A stretch of DNA of 64,000 nt from Nectonema munidae (Eukaryota > Nematomorpha > Nectonematoida > Nectonematidae), in contig JAUIRK010000110.1 in the NCBI GenBank assembly GCA_030549495.1, positions 806,001 through 870,000 of the forward strand. Direction: 5' to 3'. The position numbers were made by a program, and so were the translations under genes. The first letter of the stretch is position 1. Each line of letters starts with the position of its first letter. Under the pieces are notes generated by a model, which was not told the DNA's origin, did not search any database, and saw only the letters and a list, made by a program, of their open reading frames with translations. This document shows, in pieces, positions 46,150 to 57,620 of the stretch.

Positions 46150-47330
46150 AAGAACTTTTTATTTAAATAATTAAGTTTTTTACACATGTATACCCATTTT
46201 CAAACATGCTGAATTCAGTGGTGATATTCATTTTTTATAAAAATCAATCAAACCTGTCAAAAAATTGATCTAAATGTAACAGCCCATCTCAAAAAGAAAC
46301 TTTTTATCTAAATAATTATATAAAGTTTTTTACACATGTATACCCATTTTCAAATATGCTGAATTCAGTGGTGATATTCATTTTTTATGAAAATCAATCA
46401 AACCTATCAAAAAATTGATCTAAATGTAACAGCCCATCTCAAAAAGAAACTTTTTATCTAAATAATTATATAAAGTTTTTTACACATGTATACCCATTTT
46501 CAAATATGCTGAATTCAGTGGTGATATTCATTTTTTATGAAAATCAATCAAACCTGTCAAAAAATTGATCTAAATGTGACAGTTCATCTCAAAAAGGAAC
46601 TTTTTACCTAAATAAATATATAAAGTTTTTACACATGTATACCCATTTTCAAATATGCTGAATTCAGTGGTAATATTCATTTTTTATGAAAATCAATCAA
46701 ACCTGTCTAAAAATCGATCTAAATGTGACAGCTCATCTCAAAAAGAAACTTTTTATCTAAATAATTATATAAAGTTTTTAAACATGTATACCCATTTTCA
46801 AATATGCTGAATTCAGTGGTGATATTCATTTTTTATGAAAATCATTCAAACTTGTCAAAAATTGATCTAAATGTAACAGCCCATCTCAAAAAGAAACTTT
46901 TTATCTAAATAATTATATAAAGTTTTTTACACATATATACCCATTTTTAAGCATGCGTAATTCAGTGGTGATATTCATTTTTTTATGAAAATTAATCAAA
47001 ACTTTAAAAAAATTGATTTATCCCAAAAAGAAAGGATCAGTCACGGTTTTTTGAATTAGAGAATTACGTTTAATAGAAAGTATAGGGAGATGTTAAAGTT
47101 TACCCTGTATGGCATTTTACACACATATACCCATTTTCAAGTAGGCTGTGTTTACTGGTTATATTCCTTTTTTTTTATAAAAAAAATTAGTCAAACCTGT
47201 CAAAATAATTTAAATATGACAGCCCATGTCAAAATTAAAATTTTTATTCTTATAAAAAGTTTTTTATACATTTCAAGTATGTAGAATTTAATGATGTCAT
47301 TTTTTATGAAATCAATAAAACATGTCAAAA
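46150..47330 (-). repeat. Array 1, unit ~150 bp, about six regular copies plus decayed ones
   Basis: The motif TTTTTACACATGTATACCCA recurs at about 46177, 46327, 46477, 46626 and 46775, with a variant at 46924, a spacing of 148-150 bp. The first copies are almost identical; later ones (46980-47330) decay. The same unit, reversed, forms the arrays of block A. Confidence 0.92.
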
Positions 47331-48399
47331 AAATCGATAATTCACTCAAAATATTTCATTCTACAGTAACGTATGTAACTCGATAGGACCTCCATCTTTT
47401 TGGCTACAAATTCGTTATCGACTTGTAGTCTCTACGTCATATTATAATTTACAGTATGTAATTTTGCTATTCATTCCATGATGATCCTTTCTTGGTAGCT
47501 CTTTCATTAGAAATTTACATTCTTCAATGTGTGTTCGAAAATTTTTTTATGATGATAAAATTACTTTTTTCCTCTCTCAAAGCATTCTGATTAAAGAATC
47601 TTCTTGATGATCTTAGACTTTTTAATCAGTATCGTGTATTTTATTATCACGCCTGAATATTTGTTAACCAATCTCATTTCAAAGGTTTTTTTCTGATGAA
47701 TCATTCGTGATGTTCATTGTTCAATTACAAAAAGTTGTCCACGTTCTTTATCTAAAAAATTATTTCTTTTACGCAAAAGGAAAAAGATGGACAAATTCAA
47801 CTTAAATTAAAAATATCTTGATAGTGACTAAATTCTCACATATTGGCATCTGTGCCATTTTTGATAAATCTGACTTATTCTAAATTTTCAGATTTCCTAC
47901 CCATCTTAGCTAAATGTTAATTGTAATCCTATATGATAAGCTATAGATTTAAATATTTTTCATTTGTAAAAGAGGAACTTCTTTTTCACACTCAAAATCT
48001 TTTTAAAGCATCTAATATTATATAATTAAACCACTTCCTAGTTCATTAGAACATGGTAGATCTTCCATTTAGTCAAGATACATATTTTTTTTAATTATTT
48101 GTTTTGATCACATGTTCTCTTTTAAATTAGTTTTCAACTTGGTTCCTTCTCTCATACAAATTTTCAAAAGATTTTATAATACGTTTTGTTTTTTTTAATA
48201 AATATTTCATACTCAAGTATGCAGCCATTTTTTGAAAATTTTTTACAGAACTAATTTTCAGGCATACATTACTAATTCAATTGCCACTTCGAGATATTTT
48301 TTAAACGTATTATCCAAAATCCAGTACAGAAATAAAATAAGCATAGTCGATTTGGTATAAAACAGATATTTTATTTTTTTGAATATATTTTTGAAGACA

Positions 48400-49740
48400 A
48401 TATCTAGAAGTAAACCGCAAATCTGAAAGCTTTCAGATATTTTAAAACCATAAATGCCAAAACTTAGTCCAATAATGAAATCAGCATCTTCCATTTGGCA
48501 TAAAAACAGATATTTTATTTAAATTTCAAAAATATTTCTGTAGACATTAGACGTAAATCTAACATTTAATTGATACTTTCAGACATTTAAAAACTCTAAA
48601 TGCAAAAAATGATTTCAGAAATAAAAATTATCATGGTCGAATTGGTATAAAAACATATATTTCATGTAAAATTAAAGAGAATATTTTAGGATATAGTTTT
48701 ACGACATAAACCACAAATTTGATTGACACTAGCAGTAAAACCTCTAAATGCGAAAACTGTGTTCAGAAATGAAATCATCATGATCTATTTGCTATAAAAA
48801 GATATATTTCACGTAAAATTTGAATCAATATTTTTGAAAACAAATTTTAGAACTAAACGCAAATTTGATATATACTTATAGGTATTTTCAAATTCAAACT
48901 GCAAAAATTGAATCCATAAATGAAACTAACATGATGATTTGGTATAAAAACATATATTTAATTGTAAAATTTGAATGAATGTTTTTGGAGACAATTTTTA
49001 GAAGTAAACCGCAAATTTCATTAACACTTATAAGTGTTTTCACATTCTAAATGTAAAAAAATGAGTTCAGAAATGAAAACAGCATGATTGATTTGGTATA
49101 AAAACATATATTTCAAGAGAATATTTTTGGAGACAATTTTCAGAAGTAAACCGCAAATTTGATTAATACTTATAGGTATTTTCAAATCCTAAATGTAAAA
49201 AATGAGTTCAAAAATGAAAACAGCATGATCAATTTGGTATAAAAACAAATATTTCATGTAAAATTGAGAGAATATTTTTGGAGATAGTTTTTAGAAGTAA
49301 ACCGCAAATTTTGACTGATATTTTAAAACCTCTAAATGTGAAAAATGAGTTCAGAAATGAAAATAGGATGGTTGATTTAGTATAAAACATATATTTCATT
49401 GTAAAATTTGAATGAATGTTTTTGGAGACAATTTTTAGAAGTAAACCGCAAATTTGATCAACACTTATAGGTATTTTCACATCATAAACGTAAAAAATTA
49501 GTCCAGAAATGAAACCAGCATGGCCGATTTAGTATAACACATATATTTTATGTAAAATGTGAAGGAATGTTTTTGGAGACAATTTTCATAAGTAAACCGC
49601 AAATTTGATTAATACTTATAGGTATTTTCAAATCCTAAATGTAAAAAATGAGTCCAGAAATGAAAACAGCATGGCCGATTTAGTATAAAAACATATATTT
49701 TATGTAATATTTGAAGGTATATATTATTAGATATATTTTT
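48400..49740 (-). repeat. Array 2, unit ~145 bp, about nine copies
   Basis: AGAAGTAAACCGCAAATTTG recurs with spacing of 133-152 bp, with GGTATAAAAACATATATTTCA and AATGAGTTCAGAAATGAAAA in each unit. Unrelated in sequence to array 1. Not found in block A. Confidence 0.9.
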
Positions 49741-50092
49741 GATAAATCAAAATTTTGATTGACATTTTCTAAAAAGTAGCCATGATTATTGAAAAAATTT
49801 AATTATAAATTTTCAGGGTATTATATAACATAGATCCTAAGTTATAAGGTTAAGTACAGATAATGTCAAAATTTTGCTGAAAAATTTTAATTTTTGATTT
49901 TGATTGACAGTTTTGGACATGAAGGGGTCATTCAACTACCATGAAAATGGTTTCAAAAGATGCAGCTAGCGATTTTAGGAAAAGTCACAAAATTTGAAGG
50001 GATATGATTCCGTCAATTTTCTAAAATTAATTTTTTAGTGAAGGGGGGCGTTTTACGCCCCCAGCACTAATACGGTTTGACTTTTCACAGAG

Positions 50093-51430
50093 AAGGTGGG
50101 CCAACAAAAATCAACAAAGTCCATTTTTCTTAATGTCACTGTAAACCAATTTTAAATTAGTTTGAACTATTTTTTCTTCTATTTTTTGAATTTTTTAAGT
50201 CAATAAAGTTCAAGAAAATATTTTTTACGTCAATAAAAAGTCAAAAGTTTATTTTGTACATTAAAAAAAAACAAAAGTCACTTTAAACTAATTTTAAATT
50301 AGTTTAAACTATTTTCTTCTTCTATTTTTTAGATTTTTTTTAGTTCAATTCAAGAATAATTTTTTAGGTCACCAAAAATTTTAAAAACTATTTCTAAAAA
50401 AATAAAATATTATTAATTTTTTTTTTATTAATTTAATATAATCTAAGGAACGAGTCTTTTTAATTTTATAAACTTCGAATTTTTCTGTCAAAAATTTCGT
50501 GCAATAAGTAAAATTTTTTTGTTTTCTATATTGTTGGCTTCTGAAAATGAAAATATCAAAAAAACTTTGTTTTGATTTAGTTAAATAACTTCTCATGCCT
50601 TTATTTTAATTTAAAGGAGCAAACAATATAAAAAGTTATAAGTTCTAAAAATATATTATAAAAAATAACATTATAATCATTGATTAGAAAATCTTTAAAA
50701 CACTAATGTCACTTCTCTAACACTCAAAAATAAAAACAAATAATTAGAAATTAAATTGTATCAAACTAATAAAAAAGAAATAATTATAAAATATAAACAA
50801 AATTTGGCAACACTTGGGCATTGAATTGTTTCGTTTGTTTTTTGTGATTTCTTTCTTCTATTTATTTCAAACAAAAGGTAAGCTGATATAGAAAGCATTG
50901 AACCATTCTGTTATCCATCCATTTTACATAAAATAAATTGTTGAAAGTTAGACATACAACGTATCATATTTTCATGTTTTGATCAAGCTTTCCATCTCTT
51001 GGTAAGAATTTCGATTGGGTTCTACATTTCCTAAGCTATCAAATTTGTTTTCAAGCATTTTCTTATCTATTTTTAACAAAGATAAATGAAGAAAAGTACA
51101 AAGAAGAGAAACCCACAAAAATGCTAATTTAATTTTAATTTTTATAGAAAGTCATAGATAGAGAAGAAAAAAAGTACCATTGATCTATTATCTTGGTGCT
51201 TTTCTCCTACAACCTTAACAAATTGTTTATACGCTATTTTCATTTTTAAATGAATTCCATTTATTCTTCATTGTAATTTTTCTTAAGTTTTTTTAATATC
51301 TTTTATATAATTTAACGATGTGTGTGTATATGTGTATGAGTTTGCTATGCACACCCAGCCTCATGGATGGGAGTTTGGTGCGCAAAAGGGGTGGGCTAGT
51401 AATTTAATTTATATTTCATTTCAGATTCTT
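50093..51430 (+). mobile_element. hAT-like left terminus and AT-rich body
   Basis: CAGAGAAGGTGGGCCAACAA followed by AAAATCAACAAAGTC resembles CAGGGCGAGTAAAAGTCAAT AAAGTC at 55688, suggesting two ends of one hAT family. A short direct repeat follows (AATTTTAAATTAGTTTGAAC at 50149 and AATTTTAAATTAGTTTAAAC at 50290). No coding frame in this part. Confidence 0.45.
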
Positions 51431-51436
51431 TAGTGA

Positions 51437-53035
51437 TGCCCAGAAAAAGGGTGTACAAAGAAGAATTTCTTAGCACTGGATTTACGTCTCATCGATGATG
51501 GAATCAGAAAACCACAATGATTATAAGGGGAAAGAAGAAGAACTGAAACGTGAGCGGTTAGACAACTCTATGCAGAAGAAAGTGTATTCTGTTCTTACAC
51601 TTGCATCCTATCTTGTTGCTAAAAAATGCTAGTGTATGCAGTCAGACACAATTGGATAAAAGTTAGTTAATCCAGCAACCCTTGATATTATTTGTACCAT
51701 CCTTGGAGATGCTGTAGTGAAAAAATGAAGCTATCCGCTGTCAGATAACACAAACAACTGAAGAATTCAAGAGATTTCGCAATACATTAAAGAACAGGTA
51801 TTTGATGCTATCAAGGAGAGTGGAAAATTCAGCTTGCAGTTGCCTGAGTCAACTGACGTCTGTGACGATGCTCAGTTCTTGGTATATGCGTGGTACCAAG
51901 GGAAGAGTACATTGAAGAAAACTTTGTGTTCTGTAAATCACTGGAGACAACAACAATATGTAAGGGTCTTTTCAAGTCGGTTGATAGTTTTATCAAAGAA
52001 AAATGGGATCTGTGCTACAGTGTGTGCTCAGAATGAGCACCCGTAATGTTAAGTGCACGTCAGGATTTCACTGCCAGAGTAAAACAAGTCAACCACACAG
52101 TAATAGCGACTCATTCCCTGACTCACAGAGAAAACCTTGCTTCTCGATAAATGTCATTTGAGATTAACACTGTTATAGAAGATGTTATTCAAATAACATT
52201 TATTAAATCATCAGCATTGAATTAAAGGCTGTTTAGTCAAAAGTGCTCTGATATGGGATCCGAATATGAACATCTGCTTTACAACTCTTCTGTCAGGAGG
52301 CTATCACAAGGAAAAGTGCTTCAGCCAAACGATAATAAACATGAACGGACATCAAGGCTTACAGAACCAAAGCGGTTGCGTAAATTGGCATATCTGACAG
52401 GCATATTTTCAGATTTGAATTTGTTTAATATGTCCATGCAAGGAAAATATGAGACTATAATCTCTGTGTCAGAAAAGTTCAAGACTTTCAAATCAAACCT
52501 AAATAGTGAAAAGGAAGGATTGAACTAGCAAAAACTGTGTGCTTTCCACTTTTGAACCTTTTTCTGGAAGATGAAAAAACGCCTCACTTCTGGCCGTACA
52601 AAGTGTCATTGTTTGGTACCTTGAAAAATTTAGTGAGGATTTTGGCAGGTATATTCCAAGTGGAGAGCTGAATGAGAAATACAAATGTTTGTGAAACCCC
52701 TTCGATATCCAAGACGATCCAAAATCTTCAAGAGGAGCTTATAGAGATCCAGCATGAGGAAACTCTTTGTTTTAACTGTCAGACACAAACTCTAAGTGTG
52801 TTCAGGACTGCTGTGAAAAAAAATAAACTAGCCATTGGATTCAAGGCTGTGAAAGTGTTTTCTTTCGCTACAACCTATTTGTGTGAATCACGATTTGCAG
52901 CTCTGACTGCCATCAAAAGCTAAGGTTGAAGCTATGCCTGCACCCGAAACATGATTTGAAGGTAGAACTTTTCAAGACAGAACCACGAATAGAAAAACTT
53001 AGCAAAATGATTCAAGCCCAACGCTCCAATTGAAA
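51437..53035 (+). pseudogene. hAT transposase relic, ZBED5/FAM200/SCAND3-like
   Basis: Starts MPRKRVYKEEFLSTGFTSHR (51437). Then FSLQLPESTDVCDDAQFLVY (51827-51886; ESTD with catalytic Asp), a region MGSEYEHLLYNSSVRRLSQG KVL (52253-52321, the VRWLSRGKVL block), LRKLAYLTGIFSDLNLFNMS and MQGKYE (52377-52450), and finally FSFATTYLCESRFAALTAIK at 52860-52920 (the ATTYLCESxFSALTxIKSK dimerisation block) with FKTEPRIEKLSKMIQ-like remains. This order matches SCAND3/ZBED5-type hAT transposases. Many stops and frame changes. Its first catalytic region and C-terminus are readable, the BED finger is not. Confidence 0.82.
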
Positions 53036-53165
53036 TTAATTTACCATTTCACAAGTTTACCTTGTTTTTTAAAGAATGTGACAGAATATTATTCCTGAAG
53101 TGGTTGTTTTAATTAATGTCAAGTTTTAATATTCATAATAGTGTGAATATAATAAAAGATTTTAT

Positions 53166-53690
53166 ATGAATTTTTGCTTTTATAAAATTAATGAAAATTT
53201 TAGATTTGAAGAGCGCAAGGACGCTGTTTTTAAGGCTCTAAGATGTTTAAGTCCCTTTAATTCCGATTTTTTCAATTTAGAAGCAATAAGAGTGCTGGCT
53301 AATCATTTAAGATTTAGTACTGATTCAATATTTTGGAGTGAAGTCGATGGTAAAAGATATATTTTGAAAAATTTGAAAGAAGAGAAGAGAAAAAACATGA
53401 AAGAGATCATCTCGTCTCCAATAAAAGACGCTATCAGAAATGTATATGATCTATACATCGGTGTGAACACAACTTTCAATTGTATTTTTTCATATTTTGT
53501 CGACCTTTTTCATCTTTCAGGTGCCTTAACTTTTGGTGTTAAAACAGCTTCCTGTGAAAGAAGTTTTTCATTTTTAAAGCGAATTTTGTCTGAGCAAAGG
53601 GCATAAATGATGCAGGAAAAAAAGTGAAATTTAATAATTTTGGCGTATTTGAGAGAAAATAAACCCTAATCAAACAGAATCAATTAAATT
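53166..53690 (+). pseudogene. hAT transposase C-terminal half with a 60-nt intron
   Basis: Reads FRFEERKDAVFKALRCLSPF, NLEAIRVLANHLRF, KEIISSPIKDAIRNVYDLYI, then an apparent intron at 53461-53520 (GTGTGAAC...CATCTTTCAG), then GALTFGVKTASCERSFSFLK and RILSEQR before a stop; LIILAYLRENK continues in another frame. CERSFSxLKRxxSxQR is the hAT dimerisation block. The 60-nt intron is in frame and lacks stops, so the open frame reads through it. Related to the copy at 55.69-57.6 kb, which has an intron at the same place. Confidence 0.8.
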
Positions 53691-54728
53691 TATGTAATCA
53701 TTCATGAATAATAAAATTTTAATTCACTTTGAGCATATCTAATCAAAATTGATATCTAAACAACAAGATGTATTTTAAAAAATTGAAATGAAATTAAGAA
53801 GCATTGTTAATCATCTCGTAAGCTTCTTAGAAGACTACAAAACGAATGGAAAAGATCTTTAAACTTTAAAGTAATCCAAAGTCGTGTATTAGCATTGCTC
53901 AGTATTATTGGGTCTAATTTCGTATACAAATTTTTAAGGATTCAACTAAGGAATAACCTTCATTTCTGCCACATAACTTCTACTCTCTTTATAAATGGTT
54001 TATCGATTGCCGTCTTGGTTTTAATGTAGATAACTGTTGTCATCTTCGAGTTGATGCTCTGAATCAAAATTTGTCAAATTAAACATCAATCCTCTCTAAA
54101 TAATTACCCCAAAATAGGCCCTACTAAGAGGGGTTTGCTTTGGTCCAATGAAGATTGATCTAATAGGCCAATTCGTCTAAGAGAACTAAAAATGAGTTAA
54201 ATTATTTATACGAAAATAAAATCAAACAACAGACAAACGATATTTTTGAGAATCAGATGTTTAGAACTTTATTTCTGAAATATTTACTTTTTTTACAAAG
54301 TATCCTATTATTTATTTTTTAAACTTATACAAATTTTAGTGTCAGACTCAGAATATATAATATATATTCAATATATAAAAAATGAAATATATAATATATA
54401 TAATGAATGTATAGTATATATAATTATATTTTGGTGTTTGAATACTGTAAAGGTTATTTGCTTTCTCTTATAAAAAAATTAAAAAAAGAATTTGTTAATC
54501 TTATTTTCAATAATAACTTTAGGAGATTTAGACAATAGCTGATTCATTTTACAAGATATAAATTCAAAAAGCGAACTTTTTTTCATCAATTGGTCGAATA
54601 TGTTTTTATGAGAAATGCTAAGAACAATATAAGTTACATAATAATAGTCGAAAAAACGTTGTTATGTATAAAGAAAAAATTGAATTAATAAAAGAAATCT
54701 CCAATTAAATTATTGAAATTATACTTAC
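53691..54728. other. ZP intron; AT-rich, (TA)-rich microsatellite
   Basis: 54349-54430 is a TATA-rich low-complexity run (AATATATAATATATATTCAA type). No frame. Confidence 0.5.
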
Positions 54729-54792
54729 TTCTAAGAATTTGTTTCACTTCATTGTTTTCTATGTTGATTAATTTCTCTTGAGAAAGATATAT
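54729..54792 (-). CDS. ZP gene, 64-nt exon before ZP-N
   Basis: Acceptor AATTTTTTATTTTAG at 54793; donor TTCTTAGAA/GTAAGTAT, near consensus. It encodes IYLSQEKLINIENNEVKQIL R. Only this frame is open across it. It starts in phase 0 and leaves one A, which with AT of exon 45518-45696 makes Asn (KQILR-N-VETSCSQ), placing it directly before the first ZP cysteine. No domain recognised in it. The 9-kb intron between the two holds the ORF-less element and hAT relics. Confidence 0.68.
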
Positions 54793-55687
54793 CTAAAATA
54801 AAAAATTTCATCTAGATTTAAATTGAATATCCTTTAATTGAAATGAATTAACGTCAGGCTTAATCGCCAAAAGCTAAAATTTAGTGCACATATAATTTAA
54901 GAACGATTTATTGATTAAATCGATTTGTCTCTGAACATATAAATGTTTTAAAAATGGAATTCACTTTTAAAAAGAACTGTCTGAATCATGAAAATAAACA
55001 TGTGGATAATTTATTTCTTTTCTCACATTCAATTTGTTTCTATTATTTTCAAGAATTTGAAAAAAAGATAAATTCAATAAGAAGATGAGATTGTCTCTGA
55101 AGTCTCCATTTACTCAAGCGAGAAAGTCATCTTTAAACTTTAATAATGAAGTCATCTCAATGTTCTGCATACTGAACATCAAAAAGAGATGTTTGACTGC
55201 GCTTTTCAAATAAGTAAACAGAATGTTGGATTACCAACCAAATCATCAAAATAATGCATCCACAAAAGCGTATACTGTAAATAACAATACTTTTAAAAGT
55301 TTCAAAGGAAACATTCTCTATTTGATTCGTCAGCTATCTATTCATCTTAAAAGATCAATTATAATTCAAAGAGTACTAGAACAAATCTTTGTAAATTAAA
55401 AAGAATGCTTTTCTTTACAACATCATTTTGATAACTTTTGCTAACAAAAACAAAAGCTCGAGGACTCTCCTTCAGTTACGATTTCCTAATAACAGATTTA
55501 CAGATATTACAATGCAACTAAGAAACGTCCGTATGCTGCTAGTTTGCAATCACATGTTTTCAATTGAGAAAATATTGGTGATGATGAAAATAATAACTCC
55601 TTTCATTGCATTGACAGGATGTTAAATTTGAACAACAGCTCTTATGTTTTATTCAGTAAGTTTGGAAATTTAGTCATCAGTCATCAC
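54793..55687. other. AT-rich, no gene seen
   Basis: The open frame at 55428-55625 has no family or splice support. Confidence 0.4.
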
Positions 55688-57620
55688 CAGGGCGAGTAAA
55701 AGTCAATAAAGTCAACTTTTTTTATCCGTTTAGCAAAAACTTTTTGAAGATCTTTACTTGTTTAGTCTAAAAATTTTTGAACTACCTAATTTCAAATTTT
55801 TAAGTCAATCAAAGTTAATTTTTCGAGTTTAGGTCAATAAAGTCAATTTTTATATTTAACACTTTTTGATTCAATGTGACTAAAATTGTTATAAGCGGTA
55901 CATACAAGATTTCTTCTTTATATCAACACTTCCACAATAGTTAGCCTTTTTTCATCTAATAAAAGGTTTTACTGTAAAGTTTGCCTGACTGAGGTTAAAC
56001 ATGAAGAAGTTTTTTGTAAGACAAATTTTTTTTGTTAACAAACGCGGTTACATACGATATATCCGCTGCAGAAGTTATTGAATTTTATTCCCAAACTTTT
56101 TTTATCATTGCATGTTTTTCACATCTTTTACACAAGTTTACCTTAAAAGCTAAGTTATTCTGCAAAATTGTAGATTACCGAAATTAAATCATTCAAAATT
56201 AGTAATAGAAAAAGACGTTCTCTTTTCAAACCTATCGGCAATACTTCAGTTTCAATTGTAACGAAATTGACAAATTGGTTGCAAGCAGCAAAATATATAT
56301 TTCACAGGCTTTGGATAAAAATATTCCATATATACACGGCATGAATTTCAAGATGCCTCACTGTTTGCAAACTTATTTATAATTTTAGCAAAAAACCTAC
56401 TGTAGCAAAAGTTTACGATGGGAAGAAAATAAAAAGAATTATTGAACAAAGATGGACTGGATTTTTTGATTCCACAAACTCGATACTCCATAACTTTGAT
56501 CAACTCATAGAAGTGGTTTAAACTTGCACAAACAATAAATCGAACCATGAGCTTAGTATTGAAACTCAAGGTATATTAATGCAAATAAAAAAGAAGAAGT
56601 TTGCTTTCGTTTTACAGCTTCTTAATAAAGTCTTCAAAGTTTTGCTCCCAATCAATACATACGCACAAGTAAATTGCACTTTTTGTTTTCAGATTCATAC
56701 CCTTTTTTTTTTTTGAAATTTCAGGGACTCAACAGTGATGCCCTTTCTACTTGGAAACTTATTCTCCCAGTTAGAGATCAACTAAGTAAATTAAGGAACG
56801 ATGGATACTCATTCGGAAACTTGATGGAAAGTTGTGAAAAATATGAAACTTTGGAAAAACAAAAGTCAAAACGAGTTAAAAATCTCAAAAAAAGTTTCAA
56901 TAGAGTGTAATAATTAGTTCCACAGGTAAGGCAAGGACAATTTATCTGAGTATCTCAGTATCTTCAATGAATATTTTTTTTACTTCATTGATATAACTGT
57001 TGAAGAGATAAAAATAGGTACAATCAAATTTTTAATTTTTTTTGCATATATACTTCAATATTTAAAATTTTCGAAGGTTTTCAGAAGGGCAGAACAACTT
57101 GATAAAAGGCATTGAAAATCTATGGCCAAATAGTGAAAATTTTTTGGAGGAAATGAAATGTCTCATCTGTGAATTGTAGATGATACTCATTTTGAAAGCC
57201 AAATTCTGGTTGCTAAAAATTATTTAAAAAGGAATTCACTCCAACAATCCATAAATGTTTGAAGGATATTCTCGGTATTTTAAATCCTTTGAAAGATGCG
57301 TTCAAGGGTATATACGACCTGTATGTAGGTAGAATTTGAAAAACTTTAAAATATTGATACTTTGATATTGATTTATTTTTCATTCAAAGGTGCGATTACT
57401 ATCATGTGTACGATCATTTTCTTGTCTGAAAAGAGTTTTAAGAAGCCAACGATCTTCAATGCTGCATGAAAGAAAAAAGAATCTAATGCTTCTTTCTTAT
57501 CTAAAAGATTATACACAAAAGATTGATAACAATGAAGTCTTGAAACATTTTTCCAGAAAGTCTAAAAGATACAACTTTTTTGAACAAAAAATTCAATAAT
57601 AAATTGTTGGTATACTTCTT
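55688..57620 (+). mobile_element. hAT copy of the same family, introns retained
   Basis: Left end CAGGGCGAGTAAAAGTCAAT. Transposase pieces: KRIIEQRWTGFFDSTNSILH and NFDQLIEVV (56428-56520), GILMQIKKKKFAFVLQLLNK and VFKVLLPINTYAQ (56572-56670), intron 56671-56724 (GTAAATTG...GAAATTTCAG), GLNSDALSTWKLILPVRDQL (56725 on), a DILGILNPLKDAFKGIYDLY-like part at 57260-57325, intron 57329-57389, then SCVRSFSCLKRVLRSQRSSM and KNLMLLSYLKDYTQK to a stop at 57599. This is the hAT/ZMYM1-like order. A few stops and frame changes. Right terminus not found. Confidence 0.75.

Larger units (their letters stand above)
46088..50070 (-). mobile_element. ORF-less 4-kb element with TTAGTGCTGGG ends and two internal satellites (block B)
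   Basis: Begins TTAGTGCTGGGC after TA (46086-46087) and ends CCCAGCACTAA before TA (50071-50072): an 11-bp perfect inverted repeat and a TA duplication. A GC hairpin (GGGGGCGTTTTACGCCCCC, 50044-50062) lies by the right end; a C-run follows GCG-type sequence by the left end. Between them, in order, are a ~150-bp-unit array, unique sequence shared with block A, and a second ~145-bp-unit array. No coding frame anywhere. TA duplication suggests mobilisation by a Tc1/mariner-type or related transposase supplied from elsewhere. It lies in the 9-kb ZP intron. Confidence 0.86.

Noticed and set aside
52499-52684. Minus open frame over the ZBED5-like relic
   Set aside because: Antisense shadow of the transposase.
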